From Notospermus geniculatus (Eukaryota > Nemertea > Pilidiophora > Heteronemertea > Lineidae), in the NCBI GenBank assembly GCA_002633025.1, contig NMRB01000010.1, positions 762,995-826,994 of the forward strand: 64,000 bases of DNA, written 5' to 3'. Each line of letters starts with the position of its first letter. The first letter of the stretch is position 1. The notes under the pieces are model-generated. The model saw only the letters and a program-made list of their open reading frames with translations, was not told the DNA's origin and searched no databases. Shown here piece after piece: positions 11,352-23,000 of the stretch. The position numbers were made by a program, and so were the translations under genes.

Positions 11352-13409
11352 CGTGCTGACGACAACGATGACGTGTCCCAGTGACATCGGTAAGATCAAA
11401 TCTTTTACCATACGTACAACAGGAAACGATGGAGCAGATCTAATCAGAGTAAGTCAAATTCAAAATAATTAAATTAAAGCGGATTGCTCGTGTGTGTCCA
11501 AAGTGAACCAAAAATAATAAAACGTCCCGTTTTATTCGTAACAACAACTGGTAAATGCATTGCGGCGGCCGCTCCGGAAACGGTGCTGGGGAATCTTTGA
11601 CTCGGCACGAATAGTCCGCTTTAACTTACTTATAATTTGGCTTACTTACAATATAGTAACTTGCTTAGCCTTAGTTCCACCTATCCCAAATTGGTGGATT
11701 TTATGAGACACGGGTCTTCCTCGGGCTTGAAAAAAACCCGCCACACGCTTACACCTATTTTCAGTACATTTCATTAGTTATTAAACACGGCGAGAGAGGT
11801 CGCGCTTGCAGCTCAAATTTCGGGGTTGTTTGGTTTATAGCGCATGCGCAATACGCACAACACCGCGTCATCTGTCGCCGGGTTTGATAACTAGTAATTG
11901 CCGAGCAAGCTGTTAGTTCCACCTATCGAAAACCCCGTGTCAAACACGGGTTTCTTGCGCGTACACCTATTTTTTGCCGTGTCTAATAGACACGGCGAGC
12001 TCGCCGCCATGCAATTGCAATGTATTGAAAAGCCCGGGGAAGACACGGGTCTAAAAAACCCGGGGATTTCGGATAGGTACACCAATCTAAAAGCCCGGGT
12101 GATACACGTGTCTGAATTAGCCCCGGCCATCTTCGATAATCGAAGGCCGATCTGCACTCCACTGCGTTACATCGCGGCACATCACCCTTCGAGAAATAGA
12201 CCAGTCGGCGGCGTATCTTGGCACCATGCCAACTTTACCGGTCGACCAATCATATGACACTTTATATCGGGTCTTCGGCTACAACTCTTTGTACCACGAT
12301 TCAAATTTTACAACACCGATTCTGATTGGCCTCTTCTTCTCGAGGCGGCAGATACGCCGTGGACCGGTCAATTTCTCGAAGGGTGATGTGCGGTGTAACG
12401 TAGTGGTGAGCAGATCGGCCTTCGATCATCGAAGATGGCCCCGGCGAGCTCGGCGAGTCTAATAAACACGGGTCTATTGTACACGGAAAAAAATAGGTGC
12501 ACGTGCAAGAAACCTGGGGTTTTGGTGGGTCTGGAATAGGTGGAATTACATGTACAGCCTATGTTTTACCAACACGACAACATGATATGGAATGGTGACT
12601 GTTTATAGCAATACCGTGGACACACAGAAGAGCAGACTATTTAATATCCAATTTACAGCTTCCTTTCTTCGAGATCTGGCTAATCCCCGACGTCCACGTG
12701 GGATTTAACTGTTACCAAAAATCTATTTTTGCTGTTTAACTTATAAAAATTGATATCGAAAAATTTCCTTTCCAGCTCGAGGTGACGAACTCAGTGGTGA
12801 TTTACGTTCTCTTGGAGCAGACGTCTTACGTTGCGTTGAGAGAAGATCTCAGCCCCGTTACTTTCCCTGCTACACAAATAGGTACGTCTCTTTGACCTTT
12901 CAGTCCCCGGGCTAGACACCTAGTATGGTAGTAAGTAATTACAGCATGGTGGATTTATGGTAGGGACGGCTTCAGTCCTGGGAAGGGAGGNAATAATTAC
13001 AGCATGGTGGATTTATGGCAGGGACGGCTTCAGTCCTGGGAAGGGAAGGGAGCGTAGCTGAAGGGCGTAATGACGGTAGGCCTGGCTTGCTTCTTGACCG
13101 TCGTTTGCAGGAGTTGAATTCTTATCTATTTCTCTGTTCATTTCTGTATATGCAGCATCGTTCGTCTCTTATATGAAGCGCACCGACGGTAACTTAGGAG
13201 CATTGATAACAGAGACGACCAAAAGTCCGCCAGCACGGAACACACTCGACTGTGCCAGACGGTGTCGGGAAAGTGCATCATGCGAGGCGTTCCTCATGGT
13301 GGATTCAGAGTGTGAACTGAGGAAATACAATGATGGAAGTACGCTTGGAACGAAGACTTACAGCACGTTGAAGTACCTCAAGCGAACAGACGTCAAACCT
13401 AAGACATAA
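11352..13409 (+). CDS. PLAT-like plus PAN/apple domain protein, 3' exons
   Basis: Three exons join in phase: 11352-11448 (acceptor CTTCCAG, donor GTAAGT), 12776-12881 (acceptor TTTCCAG, donor GTACGT) and 13156-13409 with stop. The first two encode the second half of a PLAT/LH2-like beta sandwich (CPSDIGKIKSFTIRTTGNDG, then LEVTNSVVIYVLLEQTS). The third is a cysteine-rich PAN/apple-like module (DCARRCRESASCEAFLMV, then CELRKY). The likely role is a secreted or extracellular carbohydrate- or lipid-binding protein. The first exon needs two bases from an upstream exon, and none was found upstream. Exons of exactly the missing type lie downstream at 15837-17587. The domain calls are moderate; the exon structure is stronger. 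Confidence 0.65.
11677..11760. repeat. Solo arm related to the CACGGG fold-backs
   Basis: Starts TAGTTCCACCTATCCCAAA and continues with GAGACACGGG and GCTTACACCTATTTTC, as in the left arms of the larger fold-backs at 11912 and 14935. No paired arm was identified. Confidence 0.5.
11912..12546. mobile_element. Nested fold-back element (CACGGG family)
   Basis: Left arm GTTAGTTCCACCTATC with AAACACGGGTTTCTTGC is mirrored by the right arm ending GGAATAGGTGGAATTA. The arms are about 90 bp and imperfect. A second inverted-repeat element sits inside at 12125-12440. It lies in an intron between the PLAT-like exons. Confidence 0.75.
12125..12440. mobile_element. MITE nested in fold-back
   Basis: Terminal arms of about 80 bp start GGCCATCTTCGAT and end ATCGAAGATGGCC, with further mirrored stretches such as GGCCGATCTG and ACATCACCCTTCGAGAAAT. 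It contains no coding region. Confidence 0.8.
12934..13050. repeat. Direct repeat of about 58 bp split by an N
   Basis: TAATTACAGCATGGTGGATT and the next 38 bases occur twice in a row, with N at 12991 between the copies. This could be a real tandem repeat or an assembly joint where two overlapping ends were not merged. Confidence 0.75.
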
Positions 13410-13522
13410 CTTATTTGGTTCCCAATGATACTGTTTTGCCGTCCTCTCCTCGCGACAGAATTTTTGCCACGTCTAAAAAGCGGCTTGACCGCTTGATCCA
13501 AGTTTGTAAAAGTGAAAATTAA

Positions 13523-13900
13523 AGGCAGACATCCGAAAGATATTGCCCGACGGGCACTAGTTGTTTTTGTTTTGATCAGCGCATAGCGCCGTCTGTTAAT
13601 CCACGGTGACACTACGCTATGGCACAGGCCCCTGGAGAGCTATCAGTGAGTTTAGAACACGTACTTAACCAAACGTATCTAAAAAACACAACACGTATCT
13701 AAAAACACATCCCGAGCTCACGAATTCGTGAGCTCGGGGTGTTGTTTACAAACTAGTGTTTTTTTGGTTAGATACGTGTTCTAAACTCACTGATAGCTCT
13801 CCAGGGGCCTGTGCCATAGCGTAGTGTCTACACTGTGCGCTAATCAAAACAAAAACAACTAGTGCCCACCGGGCAATACATATCTTTCGGATGTCTCCCT
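13523..13900. mobile_element. Long fold-back MITE with TTAA flanks
   Basis: Ends AGGCAGACATCCG and CGGATGTCTCCCT, each flanked by TTAA (13519-13522 and 13901-13904). Arms of about 170 bp pair with few mismatches, and a near-perfect palindrome (CCGAGCTCACGAATTCGTGA) lies near the centre. TTAA target use fits piggyBac- or Kolobok-type non-autonomous elements. Confidence 0.8.
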
Positions 13901-13944
13901 TTAAAACATAATTTGTTGTTCAACTTATTGCACACGTTCGTAGG

Positions 13945-14030
13945 TAGTAGAAGAGCATCCTGAGAACATCAGGCGTTCTTAGTGCTCGCTACCTTCGAGC
14001 ACTAAAAACGCCTGATATTCTCATGATGGT
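13945..14030. repeat. Small palindrome
   Basis: GAACATCAGGCGTTCTTAGTGCTCG is mirrored by CGAGCACTAAAAACGCCTGATATTC with a short loop (sequence described in halves of the 13945-14030 block). Origin unknown. Confidence 0.6.
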
Positions 14031-14934
14031 AGAAGAGAGAATAAACTACATATTTTCATGACCTACCCTGTCTTACTTTTCTTGTCAGATGATCAGTTCA
14101 TTAATGGATGGTACATGTATCATAAAGGAATCAAACACAAAAGTTCAACTTACAAATTTAGCATTTTATAAATGTGGACAGTATCCCTTCAAACATCAAC
14201 AGATTTGCATTCTGACTCTTCCATATGATAGCCAAGCCTCTTCTGCATGTTTACTGCAAATTTTGTTGAATTCCGACTAGTTGATCTTATGATACAAATG
14301 GACTGAATTAATGAGAACCCCACGACCGATGAGAGCGCAGGGTCATCTCTGTAAATTTGAATAGGCTACGTAGGCCTACATTTGCACATGGAACACTAAT
14401 TGTGCTGAAAATAGCTCTGTTATCCTCAGAAATGGAATTCAAGGCATCAAGTTGACAGATTCATGTACCCCACTACCATAAAAAGTTGAAGCTCCTGCCT
14501 ATTACGTAAAGCCAAAATTCAGGCAAGTGAGAGACATCTGGTGGCAACACATGAAGTGTATCCCTCAGTTACTTCATCGTTCGCAGCACTGAGAAACGGG
14601 AATATCGTCACGTGGCACGTCATACCCCATTAGGTTATCAAAAGGAGGGGTATTTTTGCCTAGCTTGATAAAACAACAATGAATCGTGCAGCCTACTGCT
14701 CATCGAGAAACAAAAAATCGTGCTCTCACGAGCCGCTCGATACTGGATAAATAAACTCGGTCTTTCATGTTTTTTCTTGTTGCTGATTTTAATGCGTCGA
14801 CGACAATAGCTAACTGATGGGTGTGTTGATAGGTACGCCATCAAAAAGTCAACACGTGTACACACTTTGCCAGTGATTTCACTTCCGGCCGAGATGAAGT
14901 AATGTTTAATCAAGAGATGGGCCGTGTCGCAGCC
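14031..14934. other. No gene recognised
   Basis: No exon with convincing splice sites and protein-like translation was found. The ORF at 14089-14280 and the - strand ORFs here look incidental. Confidence 0.5.
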
Positions 14935-15386
14935 GTGGTTACACCTATCCAAAATCCCCGTGCTTTTTGAGACACGGGGTTTTTCCGAACCAGAAAAAAC
15001 ACGGCGTTGACACGGCGAGCGGTTACACTACTAAAAGTGCGATTGGTAATAAGTTCCGTATCCCGGCGATAGGGGCACTGCATGTAGGCGCTCTCTGTCA
15101 TCGAGTGGCTACTGGAGGCGTGAAATATCCTATACGCATGCGCATGACTCATCGATTTGCATCGCCGTCTGTCGCCGGGTGCTTGGAACTACAAATAAAC
15201 ACGGGGATTTCGCGGTTACACTACATAAAATCCCCGTGTCTAAATAGCCCCGGCGTTGCCCCTTCGAGCTCGCTGGGGCTAATAAGCACGGGGATTTCAG
15301 ACACGGGTCTATTTAGACTCGGCGATTTATAGGTGTAACCGCAAAATCCCCGGGGAAAGCACGGGGATTTATGTAGTGTAACCACA
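14935..15386. mobile_element. Fold-back element (CACGGG family)
   Basis: Left arm GTGGTTACACCTATCC plus AAAATCCCCGTGC is mirrored at the right end by GCACGGGGATTT followed by GTGTAACCAC. Internal short hairpins repeat the CCCCGTG/CACGGGG theme. It is related in sequence to the element at 11912-12546. Confidence 0.75.
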
Positions 15387-15836
15387 GTATTGTTGTCATA
15401 TCTGGTAAAAAATAAAGAGTTAGGGGCCTACCGATTACACACTCCACGGCTGTTTTTTACCAAAAATGTAAAAGTCTCGCGTGTTTGTGAAGTCTACAGA
15501 ACAAAACATCCCGGCAAAACATATACAGGTAGTCTCTGATGTCGACAAATATTGCTGACGTGCAACGTATTGTATCGGAGCAGCCTAATGGATGCTGGTG
15601 GACACAAGTGGCGGTGTAACTTTTTTTTAGCGGTCCCCGTATCCTAAATTATTTCCCAGCAAAGCATTGACGTACTGTACATGTAAGTGGCAAGTTGATG
15701 TTTTAGGGGAGGACGCATACACAGGCGTTTTTTAATCTGTTTTCATGTGTTTACCCAACATTGAGGGGGAACACTGCGCGATAGAAACACTGAAAAACGT
15801 TACAGCTTCACCGTTACAGCAGTGAGTATAGCAGCG

Positions 15837-17587
15837 ATGGAGCAACTGGGAACGCGTCTAATTCTTTGGTGTCTTTTCGTCGGACACATCCAAGGTAAGT
15901 ACCACGTATAACACTTACTCATGAAGAAAAAAAAACGTCTGTAATGTGGCTCGTAAAAATTGATTTTTTTTTTTAAATTTCGAGACTGACTTTTCTTGTC
16001 AGTTTACAAACCGTGGGAATTCCCCCAAAAGGAGCAGTCAGCTGCGCGTATCGCCAAAAGATGGCAGCAAAGTTCTAGCGGGCCAATACACGGAAAATCC
16101 ACGTGATTGGTGCTCGATCAAGAATGAATGGGTCCGCTATATTCATTGAAATGGGCCGTAGTGACACCTATTGGTCAACTCATTGACAGCGCCTATTGGA
16201 CAGCTACCGCCGTCTATTAGACATCTTTTGTGAATTGCGTGAACCGAAGTTGTTTCGGAGCGCGGGTAACGAGTGGAAACTGAGGGGGGGGGGGGGTTAG
16301 GCCACCTTCGTTGCCTCATACCCTAAAGGACCACGTTGTTGCCACTTTTTCTCGACAGCCGGCGCCACCGCGCCACTCTCCAACCCAAGGGACTAACTAC
16401 GTTGTTGGCGAGTGACCCGATTTACTATGTACATTTTGTAATGGATTTAAGTAGTCCATTTTGCTGCCGCTAGGTGTCTCCCTCTACGTCGGCAGTCAAA
16501 TTACCCATTAGAGATTGCATACCGTGGTCCTTTAAAAAAAACATTGTGAGTAGGCCCCTATTCATCCTTTCAACGACCGGCCCACCTTCTTGGTTTCGAG
16601 GGGGATTTTTTCCAATTCTTTGTAGCCCTACATTTCTATAGGAACAGTCTGCCCTTTTTCAATACTATAGGGAGATGGACCACGACCGGTCAGTTTTCTG
16701 AACTACTGAATGGGGCGTCATCCGTACACGGTTCAATCGGCGTTTCCCGTTAAGCCTAGCGCACATTTCCGACAAAACTCAATCCGTTAGGGGTGTTTTT
16801 AAAGTCGACTGGCCCAACGCTGTCGACTCGTCATTCAGTTAGGTCAGTCGATTTTAACAGACACCCCAACGCATTGAGTTTTGTCGGAAATGTGCGCTAG
16901 GCTTTAGACAAACTTATCATTCCATTAGGCCGACTAAAAAAATTGTTTTCATCCTTTTTTGTGAAAAAGTGGGTCGGGGAGGCATTTTTTTCTGTAGTTA
17001 AACATCCATATGTACGCAATAAACAGAGTCAGCATCTTCATGATGAAAACACTTTATTTACACTTCACGATCGATTTCGGTTCGCATCGAACCCTCTTCA
17101 GGTGACTTTACATTTTGGACTGAACACCAAATTGTACAAACACACTTATATATGCAGGTAATTCATAGATTGTATACAAACAAATAAATAGTTTAGAAAA
17201 CGTTGAGGAAATATGACATGCCTTGAGCTGACAATTGGGTATTGAGGGCTGGCTTGACAAGCTTTATGTGAATGGCCTCTTTTATACAGCATTGAAAATC
17301 ATTCTTGGCAGAGTCAATCACTGTGAAGTTGTTCAAGGAATAATCAGTTTGACATGCCTTGCATGTATTNGACGGGCGGGCGGGGATGAAAACCAACATT
17401 TTTTTTTAGTCGGCCTTAGGCCTACAGTATCGTCTTTTTCAGGTTCCACTCAAAGCTGGTCGGTAAAACTGACGTTTGGCAAAGATCGCTTCTCGGGTAC
17501 AAAAAATAAGGTGTACGGCAATATTTCCGGGAGCAGATCCAAGTGCGGGAGAGTCCTCTTGAGCGATAATATTCCAGACGGAGGCTA
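15837..17587 (+). CDS. Secreted PLAT-like protein, 5' exons (partial)
   Basis: Exon 15837-15894 starts with ATG and encodes a short signal peptide (MEQLGTRLILWCLFVGHIQ) ending at a GTAAGT donor. Exon 17443-17587 follows a pyrimidine-rich acceptor and joins in phase. It encodes the first strands of a PLAT/LH2-like domain (SWSVKLTFGKDRFSGTKNKV). If not spliced, the frame stops at once at 17586-17588. With the plausible donor TA|GTATGT the exon ends two bases into a codon, which is the phase needed by the exon at 11352. No matching continuation was seen downstream. Either this is a truncated paralogue of the 11-13 kb gene, or the two exon sets belong to one gene whose order has been disturbed. 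Confidence 0.6.
16752..16904. mobile_element. Fold-back MITE
   Basis: AAGCCTAGCGCACATTTCCG at the left and its inverse at the right end define arms of about 45 bp, extending through a GACAAAACTCAAT segment. It sits in the intron of the PLAT-like 5' exons. Confidence 0.85.
17030..17390 (-). mobile_element. Penelope-like retroelement, 3' fragment
   Basis: On the - strand, 17193-17390 encodes a tail resembling the GIY-YIG endonuclease C-terminus of Penelope-like elements (CCIKEAIHIKLVKPALN). A non-coding part follows, with CACCTGAAGAGGGTTCGATG and CGAAATCGATCGTGAAG near 17060-17110, typical of 3' regions of these elements. The reverse transcriptase is absent, so the copy is 5'-truncated. An N at 17370 lies inside the coding remnant. 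The family call is by pattern only. Confidence 0.65.
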
Positions 17588-20093
17588 GTATGTACTTAAT
17601 TATGTGTTTACTGTCTGCACTAAATACATGTACATTACATGTACCGTACACTTCATTTTCTTCCAATTAAGAAGTAAAATCTCACCAAAAGAGGTGGCGG
17701 TACGGTACCACAATAACTGTTAGAGTATGGATTTAAGATTCTAATCGGGGGGACCGTCTAGAATGCGTCGATCTCCCTAACGGTGAAAGGGTAAATGTCG
17801 TCCTGGGTAGGCTACAACGATTACCCAGGATCTCAATCTTCACTAAAACAATACCCTGGGTGTAGTTTCGGTAGCCGAACATCACCCAGCATCCGCAATC
17901 AGTGCCTAGGAACGAATCCTATTTAGAAATCCCGTGGAATCTCGCAGTCTCGCGCAGCGGTACTTGTTGAGTGTCAACCTGAACAACAGGGCACAAGCCT
18001 CCAAAAAACCTGGTGACGTTGCGTCGGTTTGTGACCCTGACGAACAACAGTCAAATCCGCCATTTTGCGCAGGGTTATGTGATGCGTCGCGCCTCACAGC
18101 GCCGGTGTGGAAGAAATCACATTTCTCTGATAAATATTTGCTACTTTTATTGTATTTTATGATGATTTCAGATGAAATAAATATGTTTAAGTCAATTTAT
18201 TCGCATATTTACATCAGAAAACCCATAATAGCATATTTTATTGTTTTGGGAATCTGGCAAACGCACAGTGGACGCACAGCATCAGAACAGCGAAATGCAT
18301 GTCAGTGCACTGTACATTCTGTACTGTATGGCATAATGGCGGGAACCCCGGGGAAATCCCGATTTATCGATTTGGCCGAGCAAAAACGCGCAATAACTCG
18401 CAAAATCTTAGTAAAATTCACTTTTGTGTGTCCTATTGTATTAAATTAACCCAAAACTGCCATCGTTAGGTTCTTTTTCGACACAAAAGTGATGAGTTTC
18501 ACCGAACTATATCTTGTAGTGGATGAATCAAAGTAGTCCGAAAGTAGATCCAGGTGGTTCGGTCGCCGCATCACTATCCCAGCTAGTCTCGTGCCACCAG
18601 ACTCTGCAATTTTCAATTTTAGAGTCTGGTCCGGATGGTACCTTTTGCTTGTAAAAACCATCATGGCGGACAATCTACCGCCGATGACGTAGAACACAAT
18701 GCACAATCAATGCAAAAAGTAGTAAAACTATAACTACAGTATTTTGTACCCCTTGCTGTAAGGCCTACTGCACTTTTTATTGCATAATTCCCTCCCAAAT
18801 CGAAAGAATAATAATATACTTGCCTTAAATTCCAATGAAAGACACTATAAATTGACTTGACAACACAAATTGAGGCGATTCCTTCACCTCACTAATTTTC
18901 ACGCTTCAAGTCATCTGGGCGCCGCCATATTCCCCCTGCAGCCTACGTCACCAGATTTTGAAACTAGCCAATCAAAGTGTGGAAGAAGAAAGAAGGAAAG
19001 AAATAAAAATTTCCTACCTACCCAGTGATATCAAGATGGTCCCTACATTGATATGTAGGGACCATAAAAATATGTAGCTGAGATCACCATCATCATTATC
19101 AAATCCCTGAAGTGCTCCTGAAAGAGCTGGTAAAGCAAAGTATACAGCTGCCATTTTGCTCCTGAAATTATCTGTGTGGGATGAAATCGCATAAATCAAA
19201 TACAGCACTAGGACTTAAAGGAGTTAGACGCCGAAGTTGTAAACACTCACTCACTGGTTCTCTATCCACGGACGCCTGCGGTGCTGCCACCTATTGTCGG
19301 AGATATGTACTGACGTGAATATCGTGAGTGAGTTGCATCGGACCGGGAACCAGTCTAACGATCACGGGTGCTGCCACCTGCACGAAGGAATAAAACTAGT
19401 TTGCCGACCATATTTGTAAACAAACCAGCTTGTTTACAACTTCGGCGTCTAACTCCTTTAACTCAAATGATGAAGACAAATGTATGATACATATGAGACA
19501 CTTTCTTTGGTATTGCTTTCACATCAGCAACTGATAAACCCTTCACCTCGCCTTCATGTTCATAAAAATTCAAGTGCTGCCACCTCTACTATCACATTGG
19601 AAGTATTATGCTATATTGTTTTGATGCAGTGGTAATAATGCCGATATTTTTCAACATCATTCACATTATTACAATTTCTCCTTCGGAAGAAATTACCACA
19701 TACTAAAGTTTATTGTATTGTTTGCTATGCTACCAAGAACCAACTTGTGTAATTAATTCATTCTTGTATAAATACTCCTCAGAGGCCAAATTTGAACTTC
19801 TGCCAATGATAAGATGACAGAAGAATGACAAAAAACATCAAAATACCAGTAAGCGACAAATTCAGCAATCATGACCTGGGATTAAACATGCTAGATTAAA
19901 TATTTCATCAGTCCTCAACTGCCACTCCTAGTCGCATTCCAGAACAATTAAACATACTGGCAGTGATGCTTTCAAGACTCACTTTCCCAGTTGAGGACAG
20001 TGTGCCATGTGAAAGAGCCTCAAAGCAACTATCAAGGAAGTCTATAAAATGGCTTAAACTTGAGCGGGTACATCTTGGCTAATGAATGATCTA
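17588..20093. other. Gene-poor stretch
   Basis: Repeated CCTGGGT motifs lie at 17800-17890, ORFs without recognisable protein features at 17.9-18.7 kb, and a TTAA-flanked MITE at 19219-19457. I see no supported exon. Confidence 0.5.
19219..19457. mobile_element. TTAA-flanked MITE
   Basis: Termini AGGAGTTAGACGCCGAAGTT and its inverse, about 28 bp, directly flanked by TTAA at 19215-19218 and 19458-19461. The size is 239 bp. It shares AGG...CCT ends and TTAA target with the element at 13523-13900. Confidence 0.88.
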
Positions 20094-23000
20094 TCACAGG
20101 GTAGTAGACGGTTTTTTTACAGTACCCAAAAGTACTGCTGTACGAGTATCGGGACAATCTATCAGCTGGAAATCTTTCGTCAGGCAAATATGCAATTCAG
20201 CAAGGTACACCTTATCTTCGTCCTGGAAAAAATGATATGAAAGATAAGCAACTGAAAAATACTTGTTCGTATATGCCTATGTCGGTATCAAGAACGTCAC
20301 AGTGTCATTACTTGACATCTACACTTGTAGCAATTCTCGAATGATGTCAGAGTCGCTATAATGATACAAGTAAGTAGAGCATTGAAATCGAGATCCAAAA
20401 GGTCACAGGTTCGATTCCAAGCCGAGTCACCACTTCATATTCTCAACTGATCTGAACAGATCAAGTGATGCACTGAATGAGATGCTCCTCCAATTGCCAA
20501 GAAACAGGCCTTTGGAGAGAGTGTGAAATGTGATGTGAACCAATTTCAGATTCTATCACAGTGAAAAGCACTATATGAAAGGTTCAACATCATTATCATC
20601 ATTGATATCCACTTTCCTCAGGCTGGATGAAGGAAAACCTACCTCAAAGCACTCAACATTTATGGATACGTTCAGCATCTTCTTCATGGCATTTCTAATG
20701 GTGTTCAACTGCAAATTAATTGATACAAAGACATGACATGTTGGGACAGGTCTTTAAAATTTTTGACAATGAGTCAACATCATGCATTTGACAAAGAGCT
20801 GTCTTCCTCATTCTGATATTATGTCATGGTAGCTGTGATTACAGGCCTTTATATTCCCTAATTTGGGCTATTTCTGATTACGGTGGTATGGGGGCCAAAG
20901 GCCCCATCAGAGCGCCGAAGGCACGATCGTGGTGGCACACGGGGGGCTGTCCCCCCTTGTTGGAAATTTTTTTGAAAATAGAGGATAAAAGATGCCATTT
21001 CCAGGCATCTGAGATTCCCATTTAAATGTAAAACAAGACTCAAATTTGGGCGCCCTTAATTTGGGCTCCAACGTTAAACGTCGTTAATTTGGGGGAATAT
21101 AAAGGCCTGGATGACTGTCATGAAAGACATGGCTTGCCACCCCACTGTCAATATGCGACGGGAATCTAGTGAATAATGTACATGTACATGACTTAAGGCT
21201 TTCATTCTTGCAAGTTTCACGACTCATTTTAACACGCCTCATCAACTGTTCAGAGGTGGCATGGCAGAAGTTAACAAGGTTTTACTCAGATGCAGCAGCT
21301 TCAACTCTATTTCATTAAATAAGGTTTTTTAGTAGTGTGACTTGTTTTCATCTTACCTCGTATGGTTCGTCGTCGTCAGGTGTAATGCCAACATGACCCA
21401 GGTACCTGAAGGAAGGACTTCAAATGAAGGACAGCCCACCCAATATTCTATACAAATTGCTGCTTGAACATACACAGATATCCTAACTTATTGGAATTGA
21501 CATGAATCAGGATTTAGCAGACTCCATAATGTGCCTTTGAAAATGCCTATTTCAATTTCTGTTTACTGTTGTATGGGCAATTGTTTTGGTGTCTTTGGCC
21601 CGTATTTCAGAACGTTCCTTAACATTAAGGTCCACATTAAATCTATTGTTCTCGATGGTTTTACAATAGATGTAAGGTCGACCTTAACGTTAAGGAACGT
21701 TCTAAAATACGACCCATCATTTTCGTTGAAATTTGTGGTTTTGGTAGCAAATGGGGCAGATTCTGTCTGCAACCTGAACTGAAACTACTGATTTAGCATT
21801 GGTGAATCATGCAATTCAAAATTCTGATTGTAAGTTTTCATGGCTCTACTTCTGGGAAATAAACACACAGAATAGCTAGAATGGTGACTCACTTCAGCAG
21901 AGGAAATCTTAAACCCAATTCCAATCCCTTCTTGAAAAATTTGTATTCATTGCCCATTGCTGGCACACTAACTGCACATGTCCCATGGGCATCCCACTCA
22001 TGTTCCCTGAAAAGATAACGCATTGAAAGGCTTTGGAAAAACGCGCACAACAAACGAAGTTTTGGTTTCAAATTTTGTCCAGCCGAAAATCAGCCAGTAT
22101 TGCCATCAACCAGTATTGCCAGCTCTCTCATTTTCATGAACTTTTAACAGAGGCAAGAACAATTATCAAATAAAATACCAATTTCGGCAATTACGGCAAA
22201 ATACTTGCTGGATAAATTACACCTATCTTTCATTATTTATACTCCTGTCTCTCTCACCCCAAATTATCAAGGCTCTAGATTCATTTTTCTGTTACCAGAA
22301 CATGCTCTATGAATAACAGTAACAATGCTGTGACATGACATAATAGCAAAATATGTACGGTAGATCATTAGGTGAACACATCGCTAGTTGGTGAAAATGA
22401 TCACTAACATCTATTTTTCTAGTACTTTCTAGCTGGCAATCAGACATTTCTTTCACCAGAGCCATAGTTACTCACCAAAATGAGTCATATTCTGTATCAG
22501 TGAAAAGATTGGGCCAATAAATCCTCATACTTTTTTCAAGTCGCTGAAAGAAGAATAAATATATGCCTCTGAAAATACCATTGACTAACTCGCACACATT
22601 TCCATGTACTGCTGGTCTAATTGATTTATGTTGATGTGCACTTGTCTGCACAACTTTAATTTCTTTCTGAATACGTTAAGTTTGAAATCTGTTTATAAAT
22701 CTTGGGTGGCTTCAGGCAGATCCAGGTCAACAACATAAACAAAGATTAATGGACGTCCAATCAATGGAATGTACATCAGGGACACCCACCTGAATTTTAT
22801 TTGGGTTGAAATGGTCTGATTTATTACAGTATTCAGGACCTCTATGCTGCCCATTGTAGGAAGGCCTGAAACAGACAAATAGATTAGTTATTCACACAAC
22901 ACTTGGCTCTACCAAGTGTAGGCCTACCGGTAGAGGATGTGACGAAATGACCCAAGCTGTTAGAGAAAGCCTTCAAAAATAAAAAGATGATTGGTCCTGT

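Noticed and set aside
20400-20450. A functional tRNA gene
   Set aside because: Only the B box is well preserved. The acceptor and anticodon arms do not fold, and a SINE-like tail follows.
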